Program-made: the position numbers and the translations under genes
Origin: Salinarimonas sp046292825
GTDB lineage: Bacteria; Pseudomonadota; Alphaproteobacteria; Rhizobiales; Beijerinckiaceae
Length of the DNA: 64,000 nt
Reading direction: 5' to 3'
Assembly (NCBI RefSeq): GCF_046292825.1
Contig: NZ_JBKBQG010000001.1
Location: 248,001 to 312,000, forward strand
Notes under the pieces: model-generated
The model's database searches: none
What the model was told of the DNA's origin: nothing
What the model saw: the letters and a program-made list of their open reading frames with translations, nothing else
In this document: positions 36,034 to 44,528 of the stretch, piece after piece
How the letters are laid out: every line of letters begins with the position of its first letter
How positions within the stretch are numbered: position 1 is the first letter of the stretch

Positions 36034-37374
36034 TCAGACGAGCGCCAGGTAGAGGCCGTAGGCGTAGGCGGAGCCCATCGCCCCGAGGATCGCCAGCGCG
36101 ATGTAGAGCCCGAACAGCCGCGGCTTGGCCACCGCCCAGACGGCGAAGGCGGCCGGGATGCTGGTGACGCCGCCGCTCATCATGAAGCCGAGGCCGACCG
36201 CCGGGCTCATGCCGAGCGTGATCAGTCCGGAGACGAGCGGGATCGCGGCATAGCCGTTGAGGTAAGCCGGGATGCCGAGCGCCACCGCGAGCGGCACCGC
36301 GAACGGGCCGTCCGCACCGAGCCATTGCGCCACGAGATCGCCGGGGATGAAGGCCACCATCAGGCTCTCGAGCACGAAGGCGAGGAAGAGCCAGCGGCCG
36401 AGCAGCCACGAATTGCTCCCCGCGCTGCGCAGGAAGGTCTGCGCGCGCGCCGGATCGTCCCAGAAGCGCCAGACGATCTCGGTCCGGGCGGGCTTGCGCG
36501 GGCCGCAGGAGGAGGGGCCGCAGCCCTTCGACACGGCGACCTTGAGCGCGTCGTCGAGCACGCCCGTGCGCGTCACCGCCGCGGCGACCGTGCCCGCGAG
36601 GAGCCCCATGGCGATCGCGAGGACCGTCTTCGCCACGGCGAATTCGAGCCCGAGCGTCGCCGCGGTGAGCACGAACATGTTCGGGTCCATCAGGGGCGAG
36701 GCGATCCAGAACGCCATCACGGGCGCGATCGGCACGCCGGCGATCAGGAGCCCCGTCACCACCGGGATCACGCCGCACGAGCAGAACGGCGAGAGCGCGC
36801 CCACGAGCGCGGCGACCGCGATCGAGCGCCCCTGCCGGCCCGCGAAGGCGCGGGCGATGATGTTGTCGGCGCCCGTCGCCTTCGCGCCCGCGGCAAGCCC
36901 GATCGAGATCGCGAAGAAGGGCAGGATCGAGCCGAAGGCGCCGAGCGCGAAGCCGAGGCTCGCGACCGCCTGGGCCGGGATCGTCACCGCGAGCGCGGCG
37001 AGGATCGCGCTGACCGCGATCACCGGCGCGCCGCCCGTGCGGTAGGCGGTGCGCGCCGCCCGCGCCATCGTGGCGGAGAGGCCGCCGTCGCTCGGCGCGA
37101 TCGCCGCGCTCGCGGCGCCGCCCGACGGTCCGCAGCAGCCGACGCGGGGCTCCGGCCCGGCCTCGCCGGTCGCGAAGGCCAGAGCGGGCGCGGGGGGGAT
37201 CGCGGCCGCCGCGGCAGGGGCGTCGGCGCCGGCGGCGCTCGCCGCCTTGCGGGCGCTGCCGCAGCAGGAAGACGCCTTCGGCGCGATCTCGATCCGCTCC
37301 ACCGAGGGGCTCTGCGCCGCCTCGCTTTCGGGCTCGCGCAGCAGGGCGATGTCCGTTGGTTCACCGGCTCTCAT
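36034..37374 (-). CDS. ArsP/DUF318-type permease with Cys-rich tail regions
   Basis: This 446-residue inner-membrane permease of the UPF0718/ArsP family has about eight to ten helices. The membrane core has SPFCSCGVIPVVTGLLIAGV and ASPLMDPNMFVLTAATLG, and the second half has GIPAYLNGYAAIPLVSGLI. The FCSCG cysteines are the sort used by ArsP to bind trivalent organoarsenicals. An unusual cytoplasmic N-terminus of about 100 residues adds the pairs SSCCGS and VGCCGPSG, and a central loop adds GCGPSSCGP. These cysteines may capture thiophilic metals or metalloids. An ArsR gene and a possible operator nearby support a metal or metalloid efflux role; the ion is not established. Confidence 0.82.
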   Translation of the reverse strand: MRAGEPTDIALLREPESEAAQSPSVERIEIAPKASSCCGSARKAASAAGADAPAAAAAIPPAPALAFATGEAGPEPRVGCCGPSGGAASAAIAPSDGGLSATMARAARTAYRTGGAPVIAVSAILAALAVTIPAQAVASLGFALGAFGSILPFFAISIGLAAGAKATGADNIIARAFAGRQGRSIAVAALVGALSPFCSCGVIPVVTGLLIAGVPIAPVMAFWIASPLMDPNMFVLTAATLGLEFAVAKTVLAIAMGLLAGTVAAAVTRTGVLDDALKVAVSKGCGPSSCGPRKPARTEIVWRFWDDPARAQTFLRSAGSNSWLLGRWLFLAFVLESLMVAFIPGDLVAQWLGADGPFAVPLAVALGIPAYLNGYAAIPLVSGLITLGMSPAVGLGFMMSGGVTSIPAAFAVWAVAKPRLFGLYIALAILGAMGSAYAYGLYLALV

Positions 37375-37441
37375 GGTGGGGTCTCCGTGGATCGGTGCGG
37401 TCGCGCGCGCAAGGGCCCGCGCCGCCCTTCGCGAGAAAGGC

Positions 37442-37657
37442 TCAGATCGTGTGCTCGATGCGGATGGCCGACAGGGTGTCGTGCAGCGAATCCCGACGCT
37501 CGGGCAGGCCGACGTCGCGCAGGAGCCGCCCGCCGAGCGCGCAGGTGCACGCGCCGAGGAGCGCTCCGCCCGAACGGCGCGCGCGAAGAGTGCGGATCGA
37601 GAGTGCGGCGAGCCAAACGGCGATCGCCCTGGTGACGGCGTTGGCGAAGGCGCTCAT
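37442..37657 (-). CDS. Small basic protein, DUF1127-like (71 aa)
   Basis: The ATG at 37657 has a good ribosome site (GGGAGGAT). The product has an N-terminal helix MSAFANAVTRAIAVWLAALS, a basic middle and RLLRDVGLPERRDSL, which resembles the LSDRELADIGL core of DUF1127 proteins. A short CTC pair lies in between. It is the first gene of a two-gene unit with the ArsP-like permease (67 bases apart), directly behind a dyad that could bind ArsR. Confidence 0.6.
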   Translation of the reverse strand: MSAFANAVTRAIAVWLAALSIRTLRARRSGGALLGACTCALGGRLLRDVGLPERRDSLHDTLSAIRIEHTI

Positions 37658-37677
37658 GGGAATCCTCCCGGCGTCCG

Positions 37678-37690
37678 ATGATCATATCAT
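37678..37690. promoter_or_regulatory. Candidate ArsR operator (ATGAT-N3-ATCAT)
   Basis: ATGAT and ATCAT form an inverted repeat within an AT-rich patch of an otherwise GC-rich gap. It is 21 bases before the start of the small protein/ArsP unit and about 185 bases beyond the ArsR stop. ArsR/SmtB repressors often bind such short dyads. Confidence 0.4.
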
Positions 37691-37873
37691 CATAAAACTG
37701 GTTATGTCGCACACTCGGGCTGTTGTCCAGACCCGCGATTGCGTTTTCTCGAAAAAAGAATCGCGCCCCCCTCGTGGGCACGTGCGGCGTCGGCGGGCGC
37801 GGATGCCGCGCTCGCTCATCGACCGGTGGAAAATGGATGAAAATCGAAAGCCGAAAGCCGCCGCCCGAGCGCG

Positions 37874-38206
37874 TCAGGCTCCGCCGAGGCGCGCGCCGGC
37901 CTCGGGCGCGGCGAGCGTGCGCTGACCGCGGCAGCACTCGTTCCTGATGTAGTCCATGGCGTCGTTGAGCACGTCGAGGCGCGCCCGGCAGATCACCATG
38001 CGCCCCTGCCGCTCCTGCTCGACGAGCCCCACTTGCGCGAGGCCGCGCAGGTGGAAGGCGAGGGTCGAGGCGTGGATCTGCAGCTCGCGCTGGATCTCGC
38101 CGACGGAGAGGCCGGGCGGTCCGGCGCGGACGAGGAGTTCGAACAGGCTCAGGCGCGTCTCGTTGCCGAGCTCGGCCAGAACGGCGGCGATCTCTTTCGT
38201 TCGCAT
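37874..38206 (-). CDS. ArsR/SmtB-family transcriptional regulator
   Basis: This 110-residue winged-helix repressor begins MRTKEIAAVLAELGNETRLS and has the recognition helix in QIHASTLAFHLRGLAQVGLV. The CVCVC-type alpha3 metal site of classical ArsR is absent. A Cys pair occurs instead near the C-terminus (NECCRGQ), similar to C-terminal As(III) sites in some ArsR variants. The ATG at 38206 has GGGAGGGGG before it. It lies upstream of the small protein and ArsP gene on the same strand and probably represses them. Confidence 0.9.
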   Translation of the reverse strand: MRTKEIAAVLAELGNETRLSLFELLVRAGPPGLSVGEIQRELQIHASTLAFHLRGLAQVGLVEQERQGRMVICRARLDVLNDAMDYIRNECCRGQRTLAAPEAGARLGGA

Positions 38207-38295
38207 GAGCCCCCTCCCGGCTTCCCGTCGACTGTCGCTCGCGACCATATAGCCGTTTTCGTCGAAGCGACAATGCGGGAGGCGCGGGAGCCCCG

Positions 38296-39576
38296 TCAGG
38301 TGGCGGCGTCGGGCGCGCAGCCCTCCGCAGCGGAAGACGCGCCTTTCTCGCCTGCGCCTTCGGCCGGGAGCACCATCGAGAGGATCGCGAGGACACAGGC
38401 GGCGAGCGCGATCGCCCCGTAGATCCACGTGAAGGTGCCGGTGAGGCTCGCCACGAGGCCGAACGCGTAATTGCCGACCATGCCGCCGATCCCGAGGGTC
38501 ACGTTGGCGATGCCGAAGACGATCGTCGCCTGCGCGCCCTCGGCGGTCTTGGCGACGTAGGCCGGCACGAGGCCGAAGATCGGGTAGAACGCGACCGCGA
38601 AGAGCACGCCCGCGGCGACGACGAGGGTCTCGGTGGGCGCGACGACGAGGATCGTCGCGGCCGCCACGACGCACAGATAGGTGAGCACGAGCGCGAGCCG
38701 CACCCCGGTCTTGTCCGACATCCAGCCGACGACGAAGCCCGCGAACATGCCGATGAAGCCGATCACGCCCCAGACGAAGGCCGCGAGCTCCACCGAGAAG
38801 CCGAGCTCCTCGCGCAGATAGGGCGAGAGATAGTTCTGGAAGGGCAGCGTCGAGAAGCCGTTGAGGAAGGTGATCGCCCAGATGATCAGGACCCACGGCA
38901 CCAGCGCCGCGCCGATGCCTGCGAGGAAGCCGCCCCCGCGCGCGGCCTCGGCGGCGGGCGCGGGCGGGCGCCGGAACAGGCCGAGCCTCCAGAAGGTGAC
39001 GGTCGCGATCAGCGTCACCACGAAGGTGCCCGCCCCGACCGTGAGCCAGACCCCGCGCCAATCTCCGGCGACGACGAAGATCGGCACGAGCAGGCTGTTG
39101 ACGAAGACGCCGTAGCTCGTCCCGCTCGAGACGAGGCCGAGCACCTTGCCGCGATGCGCGTAGCCGATCGCCCGCGAGACGATCTCCACCATCGGCACGT
39201 AGACCGACGCCGCGGTGCCGCCGAGGATCGTCAGGAGGAGGCCGATGAGGAGGATCGAATCCGTCGTCGGCAGGAGCATCAGGCACGATGCGCACAAGGC
39301 GACCGAGCCGATCACCACCTGCCCGCCGCCGATACGCGGCGCGAGCCAGGCGCCCGCGACCGCGAAGGCGAGGAAGCCGAGTTGCCCCGCCGCCGTGATC
39401 GTGCCGACCACCGCGATGTCGAAGCCGAGATCGGCGCGCATGTCGGGGACGAGCTGCGAGAACAGGTAGAAGCCGAACCCGTAGGTGGAGGCGACGAAGC
39501 TCGTCAGCAGCACGGTGATGAGCACGCCCGCGAGCGCGTTCGAGGCGGAGCCTCCAGGTTCTGCTTTGGCGGTCAC
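38296..39576 (-). CDS. MFS transporter (oxalate/formate-antiporter-like)
   Basis: This ~426-residue, 12-helix major facilitator has the loop 2-3 motif replaced by GAWLAPRIGGGQVVIGSVAL and a second-half loop GWMSDKTGVRLALVLTYLCV, the more typical MFS A-motif. The organisation resembles OFA or monocarboxylate-type carriers. The GTG at 39576 puts about 14 residues before helix 1 and has GAAAGG upstream. An ATG at 39687 would lie only about 27 bases after the probable transcription start and add a 37-residue tail; both starts remain possible. It diverges from the CGNR regulator, which likely controls it. Confidence 0.82.
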   Translation of the reverse strand: MTAKAEPGGSASNALAGVLITVLLTSFVASTYGFGFYLFSQLVPDMRADLGFDIAVVGTITAAGQLGFLAFAVAGAWLAPRIGGGQVVIGSVALCASCLMLLPTTDSILLIGLLLTILGGTAASVYVPMVEIVSRAIGYAHRGKVLGLVSSGTSYGVFVNSLLVPIFVVAGDWRGVWLTVGAGTFVVTLIATVTFWRLGLFRRPPAPAAEAARGGGFLAGIGAALVPWVLIIWAITFLNGFSTLPFQNYLSPYLREELGFSVELAAFVWGVIGFIGMFAGFVVGWMSDKTGVRLALVLTYLCVVAAATILVVAPTETLVVAAGVLFAVAFYPIFGLVPAYVAKTAEGAQATIVFGIANVTLGIGGMVGNYAFGLVASLTGTFTWIYGAIALAACVLAILSMVLPAEGAGEKGASSAAEGCAPDAAT

Positions 39577-39720
39577 GGAAAGGCCTTTCGTTGCGGAGGG
39601 GGAGGGCGCGCCCTGAAGGCCGTCTCGTGTCGGGGAACGGGAGTGCAGTGAACCACGCGCCTGGCGGGATTTCGCCGTGGGGTCCATGTCGGCGACCCCG
39701 AAAAGCAACTCTCGAGGGTG

Positions 39721-39749
39721 ACTATGCTTTGGTCGAATAAACCTGTCAA
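39721..39749 (-). promoter_or_regulatory. Sigma-70 promoter for the MFS gene
   Basis: On the minus strand, TTGACA (39749-39744), a 17-base spacer and CATAGT (39726-39721) give a near-consensus promoter. It lies between the MFS and CGNR genes and points at the MFS gene. Confidence 0.7.
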
Positions 39750-39845
39750 CAGCCTTTTGGGGGTTAATTACCCGGCGTCTTGCATCTGGGCGGCGTCCGT
39801 GCAAGATTCGGCCTTTAGAATCAAAGGCTAAGATGATCACATCCG

Positions 39846-40472
39846 ATGATTGAAAGATGGGGTGGAGACAGCCGTTTCGAGTCCGGCGCGCTCGTGCTCG
39901 ACTTCGTGAACAGCACGACGGACCGCCATCGCACGGCGCGTCTGTGGGAGGATTCCCTCACGGACGCCTTCGCGACGCTCACCTGGCTGCGGCGGCGGGA
40001 GGCGTTCGACGAGACCGCCTTCCGCGCTCTCATGCGCATCGCCGCCTCGGATGCGCCGGCCGCCGACGCGTTCATGGAGGACATGCGCCGTCTGCGCGCG
40101 GCGCTCGCGCGGATCTTCGCCGCCGCGATCGCCGGCGACGCGCCCGAACCGGCCGATCTCGCATGTCTCGACGCGACGTCCGCCGCCGCACGGGACCAGG
40201 CCCGCCTCGTCTGGGGACCCGCCGGGTTGGTCCGCGCCAGCGTCGCGCCGGAGCCGGTCGCGCTCGCGCACGCCCTGCGGCCGGTGATCGCGTCCGCGGA
40301 GGCGCTGCTGACCGCCGAACGGCTCACGCGCGTGAGGGTCTGTGCCTCGTCGACCTGCGGCTGGCTCTTCCTCGACACCTCCAAGAACAGGTCCCGGCGC
40401 TGGTGCTGCATGGAGGTCTGCGGCAACCGGGAGAAGGGGCGTCGGCGGCTGCGCCGCGAGCGCGCGGCGTGA
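39846..40472 (+). CDS. CGNR zinc-finger regulator (ABATE domain)
   Basis: This 208-residue protein has the N-terminal stress-responsive ABATE domain (GALVLDFVNSTTDRHRTARL) and a C-terminal CGNR zinc finger. The finger has Cys in RVCASSTCGWLFLDTSKNRS and the eponymous CMEVCGNREK. Proteins of this type are proposed to be transcription regulators of actinobacterial and proteobacterial transport or stress genes. It diverges from the MFS gene over about 270 bases that contain a good promoter, so control of the transporter is likely. Confidence 0.9.
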   Translation: MIERWGGDSRFESGALVLDFVNSTTDRHRTARLWEDSLTDAFATLTWLRRREAFDETAFRALMRIAASDAPAADAFMEDMRRLRAALARIFAAAIAGDAPEPADLACLDATSAAARDQARLVWGPAGLVRASVAPEPVALAHALRPVIASAEALLTAERLTRVRVCASSTCGWLFLDTSKNRSRRWCCMEVCGNREKGRRRLRRERAA

Positions 40473-40527
40473 GGCGTCGCCCGAGCGACAGGCTCGGACG
40501 ACGCCCGCGTCGGTGCGGGGCCTCCGC

Positions 40528-41067
40528 TCAGGCCGCGGTCGAAGCGGCGAGCACGAGGGGATTGCCGTTCGCGTCGAAGGGCTTGCGGAAGTCGAAGGCG
40601 AACGGGGTCGGGCCGTTGTCGTGCAGATGCTCGAGCCGTTCGGCCGCATCCGCCCAGCGCGGGACGCGATCGTCGTCGACCCACCACATCGCGAAGGTCG
40701 GCCATTCCGGCTCGCGGAACCACTTCTGACGCTGATGCAAGGCGCGCTGGTGAAGCCCGCCATAGGCGAAGGCGCGCACGGCCTCGACGGAACGCCAGAG
40801 ACTGAGCGTCGAGGCGCGGGTGTCGCTCGCGGTGTCGTGGCCGCCGTCGTAGAAGCGCGGCACCGCGAAGGGCCCCCAGGCGCCCCAATCGCGCTCGAAA
40901 TTCGTCAGGTGGTTCTGGTCGTCGAGCTCCCGCGCGCGGTCGATGAAGCCCTCCGCCTCTTCGGCGCGGCGGAAGACCGCGGGCGTCAGCGCCTCGAAGC
41001 CGTGCACCTGCGGGTCCCCGTAGGGCGCCTTCATGATGGCGAAGGTGGTGAATGCGAGGCGTGCCAT
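40528..41067 (-). CDS. DUF3291-family protein
   Basis: This 179-residue soluble protein starts MARLAFTTFAIMKAPYGDPQ. It has FWR-like segments typical of DUF3291 (STLSLWRSVEAVRAFAYGGL, HQRQKWFREPEWPTFAMWWV), a fold related to antibiotic-biosynthesis monooxygenase-like ferredoxin domains. It has no signal peptide. The function of the family is not established. It is convergent with the CGNR gene and has no obvious operon partner. Confidence 0.82.
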   Translation of the reverse strand: MARLAFTTFAIMKAPYGDPQVHGFEALTPAVFRRAEEAEGFIDRARELDDQNHLTNFERDWGAWGPFAVPRFYDGGHDTASDTRASTLSLWRSVEAVRAFAYGGLHQRALHQRQKWFREPEWPTFAMWWVDDDRVPRWADAAERLEHLHDNGPTPFAFDFRKPFDANGNPLVLAASTAA

Positions 41068-41089
41068 GTCGCGACCTCCCTGTTCTCGT

Positions 41090-41230
41090 TCACGCCGCCG
41101 CCGTGCGGGTCTCGTCGCCGTGCACGCATTCGAGCACGGCTTTCTCGATCATGGCGAGCGCCCGCATCAGCGTCTCGACCGGAATGGTGAGCGGCGGCAG
41201 GAGCTTGAGCACCTCGTCCGAATGCCCGCA
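41090..41230 (-). pseudogene. Class III aminotransferase, C-terminal remnant
   Basis: Only the last ~45 codons are recognisable: DEVLKLLPPLTIPVETLMRA followed by LAMIEKAVLECVHGDE. This matches the extreme C-terminus of 2,4-diaminobutyrate/4-aminobutyrate aminotransferases (for example EctB). The upstream sequence in this frame is unrelated and the rest of the enzyme (about 400 residues, including the PLP lysine) is gone, so this is the scar of a deletion. Confidence 0.7.
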
Positions 41231-41406
41231 GGCACCAAGACCGCTCTGAAGCTGCTCACCCTCGGCTTTCCAGGTCCGCGCGCTGATCGGCGCCTCGATT
41301 GGCGGAAGCGCGACGGCTACGCGACCGCGGGCACCGAGCGCCGCACCGGCACCGAGATCGTCTGCGGCTGCTGAGTGAGAGCGAGGGCGGGCGCGGCGGG
41401 CGATCC

Positions 41407-42027
41407 TCAAGTGCGCTCGGCCCCGCCGTCGGCGCCGGATTTGTCCTCGTAGCGCATGAGGAGCGGCGTCTGGGCGAGGGCGAAGGCGATGGTGATCGGC
41501 ATGATGCCGAAGACCTTGAAGCTCACCCAGAAATCCGTCGTCTGCGTGCGCCAGACGATCTCGTTGATCGCCGCGAGCACGAAGAAGAACAGCCCCCAGC
41601 GGAAGGTGAGCTTGCGCCAGCCCTCGTCGGTGAGGCGGAAGACGCTGTCGAGCACGACGGTCAGGAGCGGCTTGCCGAAGGCGAGACCGATCAGCAGGAC
41701 CGCGCCGAACAGGGAGTTCACGATCGTCGGCTTGAGCTTGATGAACAGCTCGTCCTGGAGGAGCAGCGTCAGCCCGCCGAAGACGACGACCACCACCGCC
41801 GAGACGAGCGGCATCACCGGCAGGCGCCTCGCCAGCGCGTAATGGACGCCGAGCGCGATCACGGTCGCGACCGTGAAGACGGCGGTCGCGGTGAAGATCT
41901 CGGTGCGCTGGTTGACGAAGAAGAACAGCACCAGCGGCCCGAGCTCGAGCGCGAGCTTCAGGATGGGGTTGAGGTGCGCCGGGTGGGCCGGGTCCTCGAT
42001 CTTGGGGAGATCATCGATCTTCGACAT
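41407..42027 (-). CDS. yciB: YciB/IspZ-type intracellular septation protein A
   Basis: This 206-residue inner-membrane protein has about five helices. It has the family pattern LNPILKLALELGPLVLFFFV at the start, AVVVVVFGGLTLLLQDELFI KLKPT and GWRKLTFRWGLFFFVLAAIN, and ends ALAQTPLLMRYE. The family is linked to cell division, envelope integrity and membrane-potential homeostasis. The ATG at 42027 gives a standard length. It follows folC on the same strand by 23 bases. Confidence 0.92.
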   Translation of the reverse strand: MSKIDDLPKIEDPAHPAHLNPILKLALELGPLVLFFFVNQRTEIFTATAVFTVATVIALGVHYALARRLPVMPLVSAVVVVVFGGLTLLLQDELFIKLKPTIVNSLFGAVLLIGLAFGKPLLTVVLDSVFRLTDEGWRKLTFRWGLFFFVLAAINEIVWRTQTTDFWVSFKVFGIMPITIAFALAQTPLLMRYEDKSGADGGAERT

Positions 42028-42050
42028 GCGCTCGTGTACCGCGACCCGCC

Positions 42051-43376
42051 TCAGGTCGGCAAGGTGCCGTTCGCCGCAAGCACCGCCCCGGCGAGATAGA
42101 GCGAGCCGCAGATCAGGACCCGCGGCGGGCTCTCCCAGATGGTCGAATCGAGGGAGGCGAGCGCCGCCTCGACGGAGGGCGCGGTCGAGGCCGTGAGCCC
42201 GGCGCGGGCGGCGATCTGGGCGACCTCCTCGGGCGGGCGGGCGGCCATCTGGCCGGGGACCGGGACCGCGATCACCTCGCGCGCGAGGCCGGAGAACTTC
42301 TCGAGGAAGCCCTGCGCGTCCTTGGTGCCGAGCATGCCGACGACGAGCACGAGCGGCGCGTCCGCGCGCTCGGCCCGGTCCGCCATCGCGGCGGCGACGA
42401 CGCGCCCGCCATCGGGATTGTGGCCGCCGTCGACCCAGACCTCGGAGCCCTCCGGCGCGAGCGCGGGCAGGACGCCGCGCGTCAGCCGCTGCAGGCGCCC
42501 CGGCCAATCGGTGCGCGCGACCCCCTGCTCGAAGGCTGAGGCCGGCAGGCGCGCGAAGCCCGCCGCGCGCACGGCCGCGATCGCGAGGCCCGCATTGACG
42601 AGCTGATGCGCGCCGACCATGCGGGGCATCGGCAGATCGAGGAGGGCGTCCGCGTCCTGGAAGACGAGCCGCCCGTTCTCCTCGTGGGTGGTGAAATCCT
42701 GTCCGCCGACGAGGATCGGGCGCGCGCCGACCCGCTCGGCCGTCTCGACGAGCACCCGCTCGGCCGCCTCGTAATCCTGGCGCGCGATCAGGGCCGGTGC
42801 GCCGCGCTTGAAGATGCCCGCCTTCTCCGCCGCGATGCGGTCGACGGTGGGACCGAGATATTCCGCGTGGTCGAGCCCGATCGGCGTCACGAGGGCCGCG
42901 GCGGGATCGGCGATCACGTTCGTCGCGTCGAGCCGCCCGCCGAGGCCGACCTCGAGCAGCAGCACGTCCGCCGGCGCCTCGGCGAAGAGATGCAGCGCGG
43001 CCGCCGTCGTGATCTCGAAGACGGTGATCGGCTCCTCGCCGTTCGCCGCCTCGCAGGCGCGGAAGGCCTCGACGAGCAGGTCCTCGGGCACGAACACGCC
43101 GCCGCCCGGCCGGCCGAGGCGGATGCGCTCGTGGAAGCGCACGAGATGCGGGGAGGTGTAGACGTGCACCGCGAGCCCGGCCGCCTCGAGGATCGCCCGC
43201 ATGAAGGCGATCGTCGAGCCCTTGCCGTTGGTGCCGGCGACGTGGATCGTCGGCGGCAGGCGCCGCTCGGGATGGCCCAGGCGCTCCATCAGCCGCTCGA
43301 TGCGGCCGAGCGACAGGTCGATCGTCTTCGGGTGGAGCGCGAGGAAGCGCGCGAGGATCGCGTCGGAGGACTCCAT
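42051..43376 (-). CDS. folC: Bifunctional dihydrofolate/folylpolyglutamate synthase
   Basis: This 441-residue Mur-ligase-like enzyme adds glutamate to dihydropteroate and to folates. It has the ATP-binding loop VAGTNGKGSTIAFM, the substrate segment YTSPHLVRFHERIRL, the metal/ATP site EVGLGGRLDATNVI and the C-domain VDGGHNPDGGRVVA. It lies 13 bases behind accD, the order found in many alphaproteobacteria, though the usual trpBA genes are absent upstream. Confidence 0.95.
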   Translation of the reverse strand: MESSDAILARFLALHPKTIDLSLGRIERLMERLGHPERRLPPTIHVAGTNGKGSTIAFMRAILEAAGLAVHVYTSPHLVRFHERIRLGRPGGGVFVPEDLLVEAFRACEAANGEEPITVFEITTAAALHLFAEAPADVLLLEVGLGGRLDATNVIADPAAALVTPIGLDHAEYLGPTVDRIAAEKAGIFKRGAPALIARQDYEAAERVLVETAERVGARPILVGGQDFTTHEENGRLVFQDADALLDLPMPRMVGAHQLVNAGLAIAAVRAAGFARLPASAFEQGVARTDWPGRLQRLTRGVLPALAPEGSEVWVDGGHNPDGGRVVAAAMADRAERADAPLVLVVGMLGTKDAQGFLEKFSGLAREVIAVPVPGQMAARPPEEVAQIAARAGLTASTAPSVEAALASLDSTIWESPPRVLICGSLYLAGAVLAANGTLPT

Positions 43377-43389
43377 GGCGGAGCGGGCC

Positions 43390-44355
43390 TCAAGCCGCGC
43401 CGCGAGCGGCGGCCTCCGGCTCGGACGGCCCCTCGGCGGGAAGATCCGCCGCCTCGTCGTCGCTCTGCGCGATCGCCTCGGGGACCGGATTCTGGCGGGC
43501 GGGCTCGAGCGCCGGAGCCTTGGTGAACAGCCGGCAGAGATTGACGAGCACGCCCTTCAGCTCGGTGCGGTGGACGACCATGTCCACCATGCCGTGCTCC
43601 TTGAGATATTCCGCGCGCTGGAAGCCCTCCGGCAGCTTCTCGCGGATCGTCTGCTCGATCACGCGCGCGCCGGCGAAGCCGATCACGCAGCCCGGCTCGG
43701 CGATGTGCACGTCGCCGAGCATCGCGTAGGAGGCCGAGACGCCGCCCGTCGTCGGATTGGTGAGGACGACGATGTAGGGCAGCCCCGCCTCCTTCACCCG
43801 GCGGATCGCGACCGTCGTGCGCGGCATCTGCATCAGCGAGAGGATGCCCTCCTGCATGCGCGCGCCGCCCGAGGCGACGAAGAGCACGAAGGGCGTGCGC
43901 CGCGCGACCGCGGTCTCGCAGGCGATGACGATCGCCTCGCCCGCCGCCATGCCGAGCGAGCCGCCCATGAACGAGAAGTCCTGCACCGCGACGGTCACGT
44001 CGAGCCCGCCCATGGCGCCGACGGCGACGCGCACCGCGTCCTGCATGCCGGTCTTGGCGCGGTTCTCCTTCAGGCGGTCGACATAGCGCTTCTCGTCGCG
44101 GAACTTCAGCGGATCGGCCGGCACGTCGGGGAGCGCGATCTCCTCGAAATCGCCGTCGAAGACGCTGCGCAGGCGCTCGGCCGCGCCCATGCGCAGGTGG
44201 TGGTTGGAGCCCGGGATCACATAGAGATTGGCCTCCACGTCCTTGTGGAACACCATCTGCCCGGTATCGGGGCACTTGATCCAGAGATTGTCGGGCGTCT
44301 CGCGCTTGAACAGCGTCTTGATGCGCGGACGCACGACGTCGGAAATCCAGTTCAT
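43390..44355 (-). CDS. accD: Acetyl-CoA carboxylase carboxyltransferase subunit beta
   Basis: This 321-residue crotonase-fold subunit transfers carboxyl from biotin to acetyl-CoA with AccA. Its signatures are GMQDAVRVAVGAMGGLDVTV, SFMGGSLGMAAGEAIV, GGARMQEGILSLMQM and VVLTNPTTGGVSASYAMLGD. The N-terminal zinc ribbon is degenerate: of four expected Cys only Cys28 in KCPDTG remains, the others being Thr31, Ile47 and Ser50 in VIPGS. I recall this as a lineage trait in many alphaproteobacterial AccD proteins rather than damage. A Pro/Ala/Glu-rich tail follows the core. Confidence 0.95.
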   Translation of the reverse strand: MNWISDVVRPRIKTLFKRETPDNLWIKCPDTGQMVFHKDVEANLYVIPGSNHHLRMGAAERLRSVFDGDFEEIALPDVPADPLKFRDEKRYVDRLKENRAKTGMQDAVRVAVGAMGGLDVTVAVQDFSFMGGSLGMAAGEAIVIACETAVARRTPFVLFVASGGARMQEGILSLMQMPRTTVAIRRVKEAGLPYIVVLTNPTTGGVSASYAMLGDVHIAEPGCVIGFAGARVIEQTIREKLPEGFQRAEYLKEHGMVDMVVHRTELKGVLVNLCRLFTKAPALEPARQNPVPEAIAQSDDEAADLPAEGPSEPEAAARGAA

Positions 44356-44476
44356 GCTCTCTCGTCCTCGAGCCGTGCGCGTGGCCTTGGCGCCGTGGGG
44401 GCCTCGTCGGCGCCCCTCATAGACGAAAACGCGCCCGCACGCCAACCATGGCGCGGGGCGCGATCGCGGGGTCGGC

Positions 44477-44525
44477 GGGAGCGAGCGAGCCGCTCGCTCC
44501 CGGACGAGGGGCGGGCGGCCGCCCG
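44477..44525 (-). terminator. Two strong hairpins downstream of ahcY
   Basis: Reading on from the ahcY stop (minus strand) there is first a self-complementary CGGGCGGCCGCCCG (44512-44525), then a perfect 11-bp stem, GGGAGCGAGCG/CGCTCGCTCCC with a 3-base loop (44477-44501). T-tracts are absent, so termination is likely but not proven. Confidence 0.55.
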
Positions 44526-44528
44526 TCC

